From contig NZ_FNIZ01000002.1 in assembly GCF_900104185.1 (NCBI RefSeq), forward strand, positions 234,511-298,510: a stretch of 64,000 nucleotides of DNA, in the 5' to 3' direction. The notes under the pieces were generated by a model. It did not search any database and was not told the DNA's origin. It was given only the letters and a program-made list of their open reading frames with translations. Numbering within the stretch: position 1 is the first letter of the stretch; every line of letters starts with the position of its first letter. Shown here in pieces: positions 34,699 to 43,199 of this stretch. Position numbers and translations under genes: made by a program. The DNA is from Halobacillus aidingensis. Its GTDB lineage: Bacteria; Bacillota; Bacilli; Bacillales; Halobacillaceae.

Positions 34699-35487
34699 AT
34701 GGACTTCGGTTTAGTTATGGAATACAGCTGGGTGTTGTTGATTTTGATCGGTCTTGAAGGGATTCTTGCTGCGGATAATGCGCTTGTTATCGCGACGATG
34801 GTGAAACATCTTCCTGAGGAAAAGAGAAAGAAAGCCTTATTTTACGGGTTAGCCGGTGCCTTTTTGTTCCGTTTCGGTTCCCTGTTCCTCATTTCTTACC
34901 TCGTCAACATATGGCAGGTTCAAGCGATCGGAGCCCTATATCTTATCGGTATTGCCGCTTATCATTTGTTGAAAAAACACGTCTTGAAACCTAAGGTGAA
35001 AACAGCCAAAACCCTAGCCGAAAAGGGGTCCGGTTTTTGGGCTACGGTTATAAAAGTGGAGCTTGCTGATATTGCCTTCGCGGTCGATTCCATTCTTGCG
35101 GCAGTTGCCTTAGCCGTAACCTTACCGTTGACAAGTCTCCCTCAAGTCGGAGGGTTGGATGGCGGCCACTTTGCTGTCATTCTTGCGGGAGGAATCATCG
35201 GTCTTGTCATCATGCGGTTTGCTGCCAGCTATTTTGTCGGATTGCTTGACCGCCGTCAGGGTCTTGAGACAGCGGCTTACATGATCGTTGGCTGGGTAGG
35301 CGTCAAGCTTGCCGTCTATACGATGGCCCACCCGGAAATCGCGTTTTTATCCGAAGGTTTTGCGAAAAGCGCTCCATGGAAAATCACGTTCTGGTCGATT
35401 CTATTGTTGATTGCTGTTGGCGGCTGGTTCTTATCTAAGGAAAAGAGCGAGGATAGGAATAAGTCTGAGGAAAAAGACGTTTCATGA
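34699..35487 (+). CDS. ykoY: TerC family membrane protein (YkoY-like)
   Basis: Integral membrane protein with about seven helices, 262 residues. Conserved TerC acidic motifs: LEGILAADNALVIATMV in helix 1-2 and VELADIAFAVDSILAAVAL in the middle, with the acid residues thought to bind the metal. YkoY/MeeY-type TerC proteins export Mn2+ or load it onto secreted proteins. Its position behind a yybP-ykoY riboswitch supports the manganese role. ATG with AAGGAG upstream. Confidence 0.9.
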   Translation: MDFGLVMEYSWVLLILIGLEGILAADNALVIATMVKHLPEEKRKKALFYGLAGAFLFRFGSLFLISYLVNIWQVQAIGALYLIGIAAYHLLKKHVLKPKVKTAKTLAEKGSGFWATVIKVELADIAFAVDSILAAVALAVTLPLTSLPQVGGLDGGHFAVILAGGIIGLVIMRFAASYFVGLLDRRQGLETAAYMIVGWVGVKLAVYTMAHPEIAFLSEGFAKSAPWKITFWSILLLIAVGGWFLSKEKSEDRNKSEEKDVS

Positions 35488-35581
35488 AATAAGCGTATGT
35501 CCACTAAATGATTGTCACTCCTGGATGGTGCTTGCTATACTTGTTTTGGCAAGTGACGAAGGCCGTTGTAGGAGGGGGAAT

Positions 35582-35743
35582 ATGGGGATTTTATGGGTAA
35601 TCATGGGTTTTGTGCTCTTTTTATATCTTGTTTTCCAAGTGAGCTATATGGAGAAATTGTTAAAAAAGCAACAAGCAGATGTTGAGGAAACCAAATCCTT
35701 ACTGAAAGTCCTGATTAAAGAACAGCAGAGAGAGAAAAAATGA
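35582..35743 (+). CDS. Hypothetical 53-aa single-helix membrane peptide
   Basis: MGILWVIMGFVLFLYLVFQV forms one helix, followed by a charged, probably coiled-coil tail (MEKLLKKQQADVEETKSLLKVLIKEQQREKK). ATG with AGGAGGGGG upstream. A promoter-like TTGTCA-N18-TATACT lies at about 35513-35542. Ends before a terminator at about 35763-35797. Unknown function. Confidence 0.65.
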   Translation: MGILWVIMGFVLFLYLVFQVSYMEKLLKKQQADVEETKSLLKVLIKEQQREKK

Positions 35744-35762
35744 GCGAAACGATGGGCATGAA

Positions 35763-35797
35763 AAATCTCAGAGAAACAACCTCTGGGATTTTTTTCA
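35763..35797 (+). terminator. Intrinsic terminator
   Basis: AATCTCAGAG / CTCTGGGATT stem with loop AAACAAC and seven T. Confidence 0.8.
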
Positions 35798-35958
35798 TTT
35801 ATCACTAAATGGAAAGCATAAAATTTAGAAAGGCTTGGATGATGATCTTCACTATTGTGGCACTTTTCACAAAAGCGTTCTCGTTTGAAAATACCAATAT
35901 CATCCATAATAATGAGTACATATACATAGGTAGAACAAAAGTAGCAACAGGAATGGTC

Positions 35959-36411
35959 ATGGGGGGATGGAACCTGGAAAATCCAGCTGGTTTTTGGAAC
36001 AGAGTCGGAGCAAGGTTTTTAGATGGGTTCATTTTGGCTGGCTTTTTCGGAGTCATAACGGGTGAGTTCGTTGTTCGGGAAAGTTTCACAGTTATCGATG
36101 TATTGTCGATTTTTTATGCCCTTCTTCTGCCGCCGATATGGTATGGTTATACGCTTGGCAGAAGAGCATTGGGAAACAGAATTGTCAAAACCGATGGTTC
36201 AGATGTTACTTTTATCAATATCGTCTTACGTGAGCTTGTCGGGGGGTTATTGTACTTTGTGACGTTCGGGATCGCTCTCGTCGTCAGCGCCTTCATGGTC
36301 GGACTAAGGGAAGATAAAAGAGGGGTCCATGATTTTATCGGCGGCACCTATGTGACGAAGGATGCGCCCAATGATCGTGACCGGTCCGAATACGATGAAC
36401 TTAACGCGTAA
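35959..36411 (+). CDS. RDD family membrane protein
   Basis: Three-helix membrane protein of about 150 residues. The RDD signature begins at GFWNRVGARFLDGFILAG (Arg-Asp-Asp family motif, here R..D) and continues with a TLGRRALGNRIVKTDG loop and a REDKRGVHDFIGGTYV end, both typical. Some RDD proteins act as Na+/H+ antiporters. The start at 35959 is chosen because AGGA lies six bases upstream; the frame is open to 35809 without family similarity. Confidence 0.82.
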   Translation: MGGWNLENPAGFWNRVGARFLDGFILAGFFGVITGEFVVRESFTVIDVLSIFYALLLPPIWYGYTLGRRALGNRIVKTDGSDVTFINIVLRELVGGLLYFVTFGIALVVSAFMVGLREDKRGVHDFIGGTYVTKDAPNDRDRSEYDELNA

Positions 36412-36424
36412 AAAAAGAAACAAA

Positions 36425-36457
36425 AAAATCTCAGAGCCATGAACTCTGAGATTTTTT
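36425..36457. terminator. Terminator between the RDD gene and the DUF456 gene
   Basis: AAATCTCAGAG / CTCTGAGATTT stem, T tail. Confidence 0.9.
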
Positions 36458-36466
36458 CTATCGCGT

Positions 36467-36943
36467 TTAAATGTCAAAGAAAAACCAGATAATGAGAATC
36501 GCCTGAATGATGATCTTCGCAACCGTTCCGCTGAGAAAGCCAAACAGAGAGCCGATGGCTGCTTTAAAGGCCTCTTCCGACGATCGTTTCTGCACAAGTT
36601 CCACAACGATGACGAGCACGAATGGAATGACGATGATGCCGAACGGCGGAATAATGAACGATCCAATGATGACACCGATCGCCGCTGATCGCTCGCCCCA
36701 TTTGCTTCCACCGTATTTTTTCACGAAGTAGCTGTTGGCAATAATGTCAGATACGATGAGCAGTATGGTTAAGACAACCGCTCCGATCCAGAAGAAGACC
36801 GAAAGTCCGCTGCCATTGATGAAAAACGCATAAGCAAGGAATCCGATCCACAGCACGAGCGGTGCCGGTATGATTGGAAAAATGACGCTTGCAAAACTAG
36901 CGATGAAGCAGGCGATGATGATCACCCAAATAAGTATATCCAT
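36467..36943 (-). CDS. DUF456 domain membrane protein
   Basis: Integral membrane protein of 158 residues with 4-5 hydrophobic helices and glycine-rich loops: FPIIPAPLVLWIGFLAYAF, SDIIANSYFVKKYGGSKWGERSAAIGVIIGSFI and PFGIIVIPFVLVIVVEL. These match DUF456, whose function is unknown. ATG with AGGAGG upstream. Converges with the RDD gene. Confidence 0.85.
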   Translation of the reverse strand: MDILIWVIIIACFIASFASVIFPIIPAPLVLWIGFLAYAFFINGSGLSVFFWIGAVVLTILLIVSDIIANSYFVKKYGGSKWGERSAAIGVIIGSFIIPPFGIIVIPFVLVIVVELVQKRSSEEAFKAAIGSLFGFLSGTVAKIIIQAILIIWFFFDI

Positions 36944-37064
36944 AAACGTGTACCTCCTGAGTTTCTGATTCTTTCCTTTATACGATTGACGAGAATAAAA
37001 GTTTCTAAACTTTTATGGGTTTCTAGTTTTCTATGCTCGTTCAACCTTTCAATGTCCTCAAACG

Positions 37065-37096
37065 TAAAAACGGACCCTCCTAAGAGAGAGGGTCCG
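37065..37096 (-). terminator. Terminator of the aldo/keto reductase gene
   Basis: On the minus strand GGACCCTC / GAGGGTCC followed by GTTTTT. Confidence 0.85.
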
Positions 37097-37106
37097 CCCA
37101 AAATTC

Positions 37107-38111
37107 TTATTTTAATCCTAGTTCCTGACGATCAGGGGGAGCCATGAACTCCGGCCCCACGGGATCATTCACGTGTTTCAGCAAAATTTCATCAATGTCG
37201 TGTCGTGTTTCTTCATCGATCGTAAAGCTGTCTACGCCGTCAATCGGGTTGAGCTGATCAGGACGGCGGCCTCCCATGAGGGCGATGCCGGAGCCTGGCT
37301 GGTCAAGCACCCAGCGGATGGCGAGCTGTAAGACGCTTTTGCCAAAACGGTTTTCAGCGAGCTGTTCGAGTTCGTTTACAGCGTTCAAGTACTGCTTGAA
37401 GCGTGGCTGTTGGAATTTTGGATCATTGTTTCTCAAGTCGTCGCCTTCAAACTCACGTTTTGTGGACATTTTTCCTGACAACAGTCCACGGCATAAAGAG
37501 CCGTAGGAAATGGTCGTGATGTTATGATCCTGGACGTAAGGCAGTGTTTTCGACTCGATGTCCCGTTCGAACAGGTTGTACGGCGGCTGTAACGTGTGCA
37601 GCGGTGCTGCTTCACGGAAGATGTCCATTTGTTCTGGTGAAAAGTTACTGACACCGATGGCGCGGATTTTCCCTTGTTTGTACAAGTAAGATAGAGCTTC
37701 CGCTGTTTCGTGGATCGGTGTGATCGGATCCGGCCAGTGGACCTGGTAAATATCGATGTAATCGGTTTTCAATCGTTTCAGTGAATCTTCGACTTCTTTA
37801 TGGATGCGCTCTTTGCTGGCATTACGGAACACGGAGTCTTCGTTCCAGTCGATGCCCACTTTCGTCGCAAGCAGAAGGTCTTCACGTCGCCCATATTGTT
37901 CGACGGCTTTTCCGATGATTTCTTCTGAGCGTCCGAACCCATAAGCAGGTGCGGTATCGATCAAGTTGATGCCCTGGTCAAGCGCAGAGTGGATCGTTTT
38001 AACGGATTGTTCTTCATCCGTGCCTCCCCACATCCAACCGCCAATCGCCCATGTGCCAAGGCCGATGCGGCTCGCTTCCATGGATGTATCACTAATTTTG
38101 ATTTTTTCCAT
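37107..38111 (-). CDS. Aldo/keto reductase
   Basis: NAD(P)H-dependent oxidoreductase with a TIM-barrel fold, 334 residues. Catalytic tetrad Asp52, Tyr57 (DTAPAYGFGRSEE), Lys84 (LATKVG) and His in QVHWPD. C-terminal GIALMGGRRPDQL is a cofactor-binding motif. Related to the AKR11/general-stress IolS-YhdN group. The start at 38111 follows TTTGGAGG; the frame runs to 38303 but that extension has no family similarity. Divergent from the penicillin acylase gene 109 bases away. Substrate not predictable. Confidence 0.9.
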   Translation of the reverse strand: MEKIKISDTSMEASRIGLGTWAIGGWMWGGTDEEQSVKTIHSALDQGINLIDTAPAYGFGRSEEIIGKAVEQYGRREDLLLATKVGIDWNEDSVFRNASKERIHKEVEDSLKRLKTDYIDIYQVHWPDPITPIHETAEALSYLYKQGKIRAIGVSNFSPEQMDIFREAAPLHTLQPPYNLFERDIESKTLPYVQDHNITTISYGSLCRGLLSGKMSTKREFEGDDLRNNDPKFQQPRFKQYLNAVNELEQLAENRFGKSVLQLAIRWVLDQPGSGIALMGGRRPDQLNPIDGVDSFTIDEETRHDIDEILLKHVNDPVGPEFMAPPDRQELGLK

Positions 38112-38220
38112 TTTTACACCTCCAAAGTCAAGCACATTCGTTCCATACCCGTTTCGAAAATTTTTTAATCTATTTTCTCGAAAATGAGATATAATGAAGA
38201 AAAGTTTTGGAGGTGGGGGA

Positions 38221-40575
38221 ATGGAGACAGCTCGACAGATCGATCCACAAAAAAAGAAAAGGCCACGGTGGAAAAAGGCAACCTGGCTGACGCTTGGAAT
38301 CATCGTGTTATTGATCGTTAGTGCTGCGATTTTTGTAAACGCTTACACCTTAAGGAGTTTGCCCGAGACCGACGGGGATGCATCACTTGCCGGACTGGAA
38401 GCTTCCGTGACCGTGACAAGGGACGATCAGGGTGTGCCTCATATTCAGGCTGAAAACGAACTCGATGTCTTTCGCGCCCAAGGCTATGTGCAGGCACAGG
38501 ATCGGCTATTTCAAATGGAACTTGCGCGCAGGCAGGCCTCGGGCCGGTTGAGTGAAGTGGTCGGGGAGGCGACGGTCGATCAGGACCGTTATTTCCGGAC
38601 GCTCGGTCTGAGACGGGCCGCAGAAAAATCGCTGGCGGTTTATTCAGACGAAGCCGTCGAACGGCTTGAGGCGTTTGCGGAAGGGGTTAATGCGTTCATA
38701 AATAACGAACCGCTGCCTCCGGAGTTTGCGATGATGAATATCGACCCGGAACCGTGGACACCGCTCGATTCGTTGACGATCGGAAAATACATGGCGTTTG
38801 ACCTTGGCGGCCACTGGGAGCGGCAGGCGTTCAACTATTATCTCATGCAGAATTTTTCTGAAGAGGAAGCGTATGAACTTTTCCCGACGTATCCGGAAGA
38901 TGCCCCGACAGTCCTTGCAGAAACGGACGCGGTCGATATTGAAAAAAGCTTTGCCGATGTCATCATTACGAACGAATTCAATGGCAGCAACAACTGGGTC
39001 GTGAGTGGAGATCGTACGGCTTCCGGATCTCCGATGCTCGCTGATGACCCGCACCTCGGAATGGCGACACCATCGATCTGGTACCAGATGCACCTCGAAG
39101 CTCCCGGCTACAACGTTTCCGGAGTAATTTTTGCAGGCATCCCCGGCATCATCCTCGGACATAACGACAATATCGCCTGGGGGGTGACGAACGTCGGGCC
39201 TGATGTGCAGCAGTTATACTTAGAAAAAAGGAATCCCAAGAATCCGCACCAATTTTTATATGAAGACGAATGGGAAGAAGCGGATGTGTTCACAGAAACG
39301 ATTGATGTGAAAGACGGTGAGCCTGTTGAGCTCGAGGTCGTAGAGACCCGTCACGGACCTGTAATCAGTGATTACGCGGGGGAGTCTGGAAAAGATACGC
39401 TGCTCTCGTTACGATGGACCGCTCTTGATGCGACGACCGAACTGGAAGCGGTCCTAGAAATGAACCGCGCCGATGATTGGGAGTCGTTTGAAAAAGGGTT
39501 GGAAAAATTCCTCGTTCCCGCGCAGAATTTCGTTTTTGCGAGTAAAGACGGAACGATTGCCTACAAGGCGAATGGCCAGGTGCCGATTTATAATGAACCG
39601 GATGATGCGTTGCTTCCGATGCGGGGGTGGGAGTCTGAGGATGAGTGGCAGGGGTTCGTTCCTTTTGATGAGCTGCCGCGAGTGGTCAACCCGGAAGAAG
39701 GATTCATTGCGACTGCGAACAATAAAATTACAACAGATGACTACCCTTACCATATCAGCCACAATTGGGCACAGCCTTATCGTTACGCACGCATCAGCGA
39801 AATGCTCGAAGGGGAAAATGAGCTGACGCCGGAACAATTCCAATCGATGCAGATGGATGTGAAAAACCTCCAGGCGGAAGAGTTTCTGCCTTTATTGCTT
39901 GATCATGTCGAACCTGTAACCACGATTGAAAAAGAAATGACCGCTTTAATGGAGGAGTGGAATATGGAGGATGACCGAGCGCTCGCCCAGCCTCTGATCT
40001 TCCATCGCTGGATGGCGAACATTGAAGATGAGCTTTACAATGTAGATTTGTCCGCGGATATTCAAAAGTTTTTCAAAGGCTCCGGGCAGACGACCGATGA
40101 ATTGCTGCGTATGGGGGAAGAGTCACGGTGGGTTCAAAAAGCAGGAGGCATGAATCCTATGATTTCCAATGCCTTTCATGCGACGATCGATGAAGTGGTG
40201 GAAGAATTCGGGGAAGAGCCTTCTAAATGGAAGTGGGGAGATGCTCATGCTGTCGAATTTACTCATCCACTCTCAAGCATCGGATTCCTGGAACGATTCC
40301 TGAACCCAGGCGATCCTCATCCAGTCAGTGGCAGCCGGGTGACTGTTCGTGCCGCTGGTTTCAACAGCGAAGGTCTCGTCAATCACGGAGCATCGTGGCG
40401 TTTTGTCATCGACATGGATGATCCGACCGAAGCGTACCACGTCGTCGGACCAGGACAATCCGGCCATTTCAGGAGTGACTGGTACCATGATCAACTGGAA
40501 GATTGGGTGGAAGGGGAGTACCACCTGACATCCACCGAAGAACTGGACGGCGATGTCCTGACCCTTACTCCGTAA
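38221..40575 (+). CDS. Penicillin acylase family N-terminal-nucleophile amidase
   Basis: Membrane-anchored or secreted Ntn-hydrolase of 784 residues that cleaves acyl-amide bonds such as in penicillins or acyl-homoserine lactones. Basic stretch then signal/anchor helix (about 22-42). The alpha chain region (60-200) has VTVTRDDQGVPHI and DRLFQMELARRQASGRLSE. Autoproteolysis would occur before Ser256 (NG-SNNWVVSG), which becomes the nucleophile. Downstream GITNVGPD-like (WGVTNVGPD) and FVFASKDGTIAY blocks belong to the beta chain. A start at 38221 with TTTGGAGG upstream. Natural substrate unknown; quorum quenching or amide scavenging are possibilities. Confidence 0.9.
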   Translation: METARQIDPQKKKRPRWKKATWLTLGIIVLLIVSAAIFVNAYTLRSLPETDGDASLAGLEASVTVTRDDQGVPHIQAENELDVFRAQGYVQAQDRLFQMELARRQASGRLSEVVGEATVDQDRYFRTLGLRRAAEKSLAVYSDEAVERLEAFAEGVNAFINNEPLPPEFAMMNIDPEPWTPLDSLTIGKYMAFDLGGHWERQAFNYYLMQNFSEEEAYELFPTYPEDAPTVLAETDAVDIEKSFADVIITNEFNGSNNWVVSGDRTASGSPMLADDPHLGMATPSIWYQMHLEAPGYNVSGVIFAGIPGIILGHNDNIAWGVTNVGPDVQQLYLEKRNPKNPHQFLYEDEWEEADVFTETIDVKDGEPVELEVVETRHGPVISDYAGESGKDTLLSLRWTALDATTELEAVLEMNRADDWESFEKGLEKFLVPAQNFVFASKDGTIAYKANGQVPIYNEPDDALLPMRGWESEDEWQGFVPFDELPRVVNPEEGFIATANNKITTDDYPYHISHNWAQPYRYARISEMLEGENELTPEQFQSMQMDVKNLQAEEFLPLLLDHVEPVTTIEKEMTALMEEWNMEDDRALAQPLIFHRWMANIEDELYNVDLSADIQKFFKGSGQTTDELLRMGEESRWVQKAGGMNPMISNAFHATIDEVVEEFGEEPSKWKWGDAHAVEFTHPLSSIGFLERFLNPGDPHPVSGSRVTVRAAGFNSEGLVNHGASWRFVIDMDDPTEAYHVVGPGQSGHFRSDWYHDQLEDWVEGEYHLTSTEELDGDVLTLTP

Positions 40576-41067
40576 TCATTTAGGCTCAGAGTTTACCTCT
40601 GAGCCTTTTTCTTTTTCCGCCATTTTTTTCAATCCAGCGGCGCGAAGTTCTATGAAGCTTCTCATATATTTCTCCAGAAACAGCCGATCGGCGAGCATAC
40701 CAAGAGGGCCGAGTGGTGATTTATAGGCAAACGTGTCCACCATCACTGTAACTTCTGTTTTTTCGAAAAACTCATGGGTATGGGTGAACGAGTGGAAAGT
40801 TCCTTTGACCATCACATCAACAAAACGATGGGGCCGGTCCATTTCTGTGATCCGGGCCGTCAGTCGTTGGCGGATCCCGAAGTGTGTCGCTTCCCACGTC
40901 ACTTCGTCTCCTTCTTCCATCAAACCTTCCGTCACCCCAGCCACCGCTTTTTCATTCGTCTTGCTGGTCGTTTGTGTGTGAACATCCACATTTCTCGCGA
41001 GATCAAAGCACACATCCACTGGCGCTTTAATAAATGTCCGCTGAACAATGACAGGCACCTCCACCAA
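40576..41067 (-). CDS. SRPBCC (START-like) family protein
   Basis: Cytosolic hydrophobic-ligand-binding protein of about 160 residues with the SRPBCC/polyketide-cyclase pattern: RTFIKAPVDVCFDLARNVDVHTQT, GDEVTWEATHFGIRQRLTARITEM and a final LFLEKYMRSFIELRAAGLKKMAE helix. Ligand unknown. The start is uncertain: TTG at 41067 or a GTG a few codons in; GAGGGGAG precedes. The last 12 codons contain the hairpin that terminates the converging acylase gene (40582-40611). Confidence 0.78.
   Translation of the reverse strand: MVEVPVIVQRTFIKAPVDVCFDLARNVDVHTQTTSKTNEKAVAGVTEGLMEEGDEVTWEATHFGIRQRLTARITEMDRPHRFVDVMVKGTFHSFTHTHEFFEKTEVTVMVDTFAYKSPLGPLGMLADRLFLEKYMRSFIELRAAGLKKMAEKEKGSEVNSEPK
40582..40611 (+). 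terminator. Terminator of the penicillin acylase gene, inside the SRPBCC 3' end
   Basis: AGGCTCAGAG / CTCTGAGCCT stem and T tail. Confidence 0.85.
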
Positions 41068-41134
41068 CTCCCCTCAAATATCTTTCCTACCATTATAACG
41101 CATCTCTCTTCCATCAAATAAGCTCCCTATTCTA

Positions 41135-41303
41135 GAAGACTCAGTTTTGAGACTTTTGTCATTAGCCGCTGGCGCCGGAACCGCATATCGAAGAGGAAAA
41201 GAGAGCAGGATGAGATCCCGCAGAGCGAAGCACGAGGAGGCTCACCGCGCTCCCGCGGAAAGCGAGCTATTCCCCGCAGCCCCACCCACTCAAGACTTCC
41301 CTC
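41135..41303 (+). repeat. Large palindromic intergenic repeat, copy F (subfamily 2, left part replaced)
   Basis: Starts GAAGACTCAGTTTTGAGAC; right part GAGATCCCGCAGAGCG, CGAGGAGGCTCACCGCG, CCCGCGGAAAGCGAGCTATTCCCCGCAGCCCC matches copy E. The left part (41160-41210) has no counterpart in the other copies, so it is a hybrid or damaged copy. Confidence 0.7.
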
Positions 41304-41383
41304 GCTTCTGTACGATAAGTCAACATCGAATAAACCACGTCGATATAGGATTCTTAACCATAAAAGCGCTTGTTCCTGGAAGG

Positions 41384-41441
41384 TAGTTTCGAGAATTTTT
41401 TACGGCAAGGGACGGAGGGGAATGGCGAGACTCCTACCTTA
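41384..41441 (+). repeat. Partial palindromic repeat, copy G1
   Basis: GGTAGTTTCGAGA...GGCAAGGGACGGAGGGGAATGG CGAGACTCCTACC-type left end of subfamily 2 only (key parts TTTCGAGA and GGCGAGACTCCTACC); the rest is missing. 41442-41529 has no recognised feature. Confidence 0.6.
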
Positions 41442-41529
41442 AGTGTGGAGGCGCCTTGATCAGCGGCGTATGGACTGGACTGAGCTGGCGGAGGTAAAGG
41501 AAACTAGGCAGGACTTTGCCACAGAATTA

Positions 41530-41731
41530 GGCAGGGTACTATAAGAGGGATTTCGAGAACCTCATATGGCAAAGGGGCGGAGGGAAACGGTGAGACTCCT
41601 ATGGGATTGTGCGGGACAGCTGAGACCCCGGAAGGCGTAGCCTGAGGAGGCTCAGCGCCCGCCCCATGGAAAGCGAACCTTTTCCCGCAGCCCCTAGAAC
41701 CCCACAAACATCTCGGAATCAAGTCTTCAAG
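41530..41731 (+). repeat. Large palindromic intergenic repeat, copy G2 (subfamily 3)
   Basis: Begins GCAGGGTACTATAAGAGGG then TTTCGAGAACCTC, GGCGGAGGGAAACGGTGAG, GAGACCCCGGAAGGCGTAG, GGAGGCTCAGCGCCCGCC and CATGGAAAGCGAA. Copy H at 54629 is its near-identical reverse complement, including the GCAGGGT...ATAAGAGGG flank. Confidence 0.8.
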
Positions 41732-41821
41732 AATAATGTCATATACTTAAAGAAATTTAATGTGTAAAAAAGAATAGATTTGGAGTATTCGTGCCACTCT
41801 AGAATAAAGGAGTGGACACGG

Positions 41822-42037
41822 ATGACGAAAGAACAAATGCAGGAAGTGTTTGAAACCTACGGACATGGAAAGATGTACACCCGTTTTCAAACCCCTTTAT
41901 ACGTGACAGGGTTACTGGATGAAGTGGAGGAGGAGCAGTTGGAGGATTTTTTCGATAATATCGAAATATCCCCACACACATTTTTTGATGAATTTCGATT
42001 CTGGTTCCAATATTTTTCTGTAACACAAAGATCTTAA
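41822..42037 (+). CDS. Hypothetical acidic protein, 71 aa
   Basis: Small soluble protein (MTKEQMQEVFETYGHGKMYTR...), rich in Asp/Glu and Phe, ending FRFWFQYFSVTQRS. No family recognised. Start at 41822 with AAAGGAG eight bases upstream. Transcribed alone and followed by a terminator. It lies between the repeat-rich region and the siderophore ATPase. Confidence 0.65.
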   Translation: MTKEQMQEVFETYGHGKMYTRFQTPLYVTGLLDEVEEEQLEDFFDNIEISPHTFFDEFRFWFQYFSVTQRS

Positions 42038-42067
42038 TGCAGGGAACAGCTATAAGCTAGACGATAA

Positions 42068-42098
42068 GAAGTCCTTTTCCAGAGGGCTTCTTTTTTTG
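42068..42098 (+). terminator. Intrinsic terminator
   Basis: GAAGTCCTTTT / AGAGGGCTTC stem (with G-T pairs) and seven T. Confidence 0.75.
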
Positions 42099-42142
42099 CA
42101 TGTTCTTCCTTGACGAAAAAATGATTTCCGTATACGATTAAT

Positions 42143-42157
42143 TGAGAATGATTATTA
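42143..42157. promoter_or_regulatory. Fur box upstream of the siderophore ATPase
   Basis: TGAGAATGATTATTA: 12 of 15 matches to the Fur consensus TGATAATNATTATCA, in the promoter region 67 bases before the gene start. Confidence 0.75.
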
Positions 42158-42223
42158 CTATCTAACTTGAACGGATATAGAACATGCAAGCGCATGCAAA
42201 TAGAAAAGGTGAGGTGCACAACA

Positions 42224-43048
42224 ATGGTGAGAATGTCCATGCAGGACTTAGGCATTGCCTATGGTGAAGTGAAAATTGTCGAAGATTTGAACTTACATAT
42301 CCCTGAAGGCGAAATCACGACGATCATCGGTCCGAACGGCTGCGGGAAGTCGACGATACTAAAAACGATGTCGCGCTTGCTTGAGCCGAAGTCGGGGGTT
42401 GTCTATTTGGACGGAAAAGCGATTCATAAAGAATCGACCAAGCAGATTGCCAAGAAGATGGCGGTTCTTCCCCAAACTCCGCAGGCACCGAGTGGATTGA
42501 CGGTTTATGAACTCGTTTCTTACGGGCGTTTCCCACACCAGCGTGGATTCGGGAAATTGACGGACGAAGACCGTGATATTATTCAGTGGGCGCTTGAAGT
42601 AACAGGGGTCCTCCAATTTTCTGAACGTCCGATCGACGCTTTATCCGGTGGGCAGCGTCAAAAGGTATGGATCGCGATGGCTTTAGCACAAGGCACGGAT
42701 TTACTGCTTTTGGATGAACCGACGACCTATCTGGACCTCGCTCACCAGCTTGAAGTGCTCACTCTTTTGGAAAAATTGAACAAAGAAGAAGGCCGCACGA
42801 TTGTGATGGTGCTCCACGACTTGAACCACGCGGCACGTTTTGCCGATCATTTAGTTGCGCTGAATGGTGGCAAGATCATCAAGGAAGGAACAGCTCATGA
42901 GGTCATGACTTCTTCTGTTCTAAGACGTGTGTTCAACATTGATGCAGCCATTGTCACCGACCCACGCACCCACCGTCCTGCGCTGATTACTTATGATTTG
43001 ATTGGACAGGAAAAGGAACAAAAAGAGCCTGTTAGTATATATGGATAA
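42224..43048 (+). CDS. Iron-siderophore ABC transporter ATP-binding protein (FecE/YusV-like)
   Basis: Cytosolic ATPase subunit of 274 residues that powers FecCD-type permeases. Walker A GPNGCGKST, Q-loop (LPQTP), signature LSGGQRQKVW, Walker B LLLLDEPTTYLD and switch His in VLHDLNHAARF are all intact. The start at 42224 follows AAAGGTGAGG. It has its own Fur box but no permease or binding-protein gene adjacent. In B. subtilis the orphan ATPase YusV serves several siderophore permeases; this gene could play the same role, for example for the permease at the start of the window (inference). Confidence 0.9.
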   Translation: MVRMSMQDLGIAYGEVKIVEDLNLHIPEGEITTIIGPNGCGKSTILKTMSRLLEPKSGVVYLDGKAIHKESTKQIAKKMAVLPQTPQAPSGLTVYELVSYGRFPHQRGFGKLTDEDRDIIQWALEVTGVLQFSERPIDALSGGQRQKVWIAMALAQGTDLLLLDEPTTYLDLAHQLEVLTLLEKLNKEEGRTIVMVLHDLNHAARFADHLVALNGGKIIKEGTAHEVMTSSVLRRVFNIDAAIVTDPRTHRPALITYDLIGQEKEQKEPVSIYG

Positions 43049-43052
43049 GACG

Positions 43053-43087
43053 TAAAGCCTGGAGAATCGACCTCCAGGCTTTTTTTA
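43053..43087 (+). terminator. Terminator of the siderophore ATPase gene
   Basis: AAGCCTGGAG / CTCCAGGCTT stem with hexanucleotide loop and seven T. Confidence 0.9.
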
Positions 43088-43199
43088 TATTTTGCAGGAA
43101 GCATTTCTTTCTGAAGAAATAAGGATGTGTTATGTTTTAAAAGAGAACATTTTCCATAATCAGGATTTTAAAAATATTATTTTAACAGGAGGAAATGGT

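Noticed and set aside
40733-41121. Plus-strand ORFs over the SRPBCC gene
   Set aside because: Shadows of the minus-strand SRPBCC gene without ribosome sites or family motifs.
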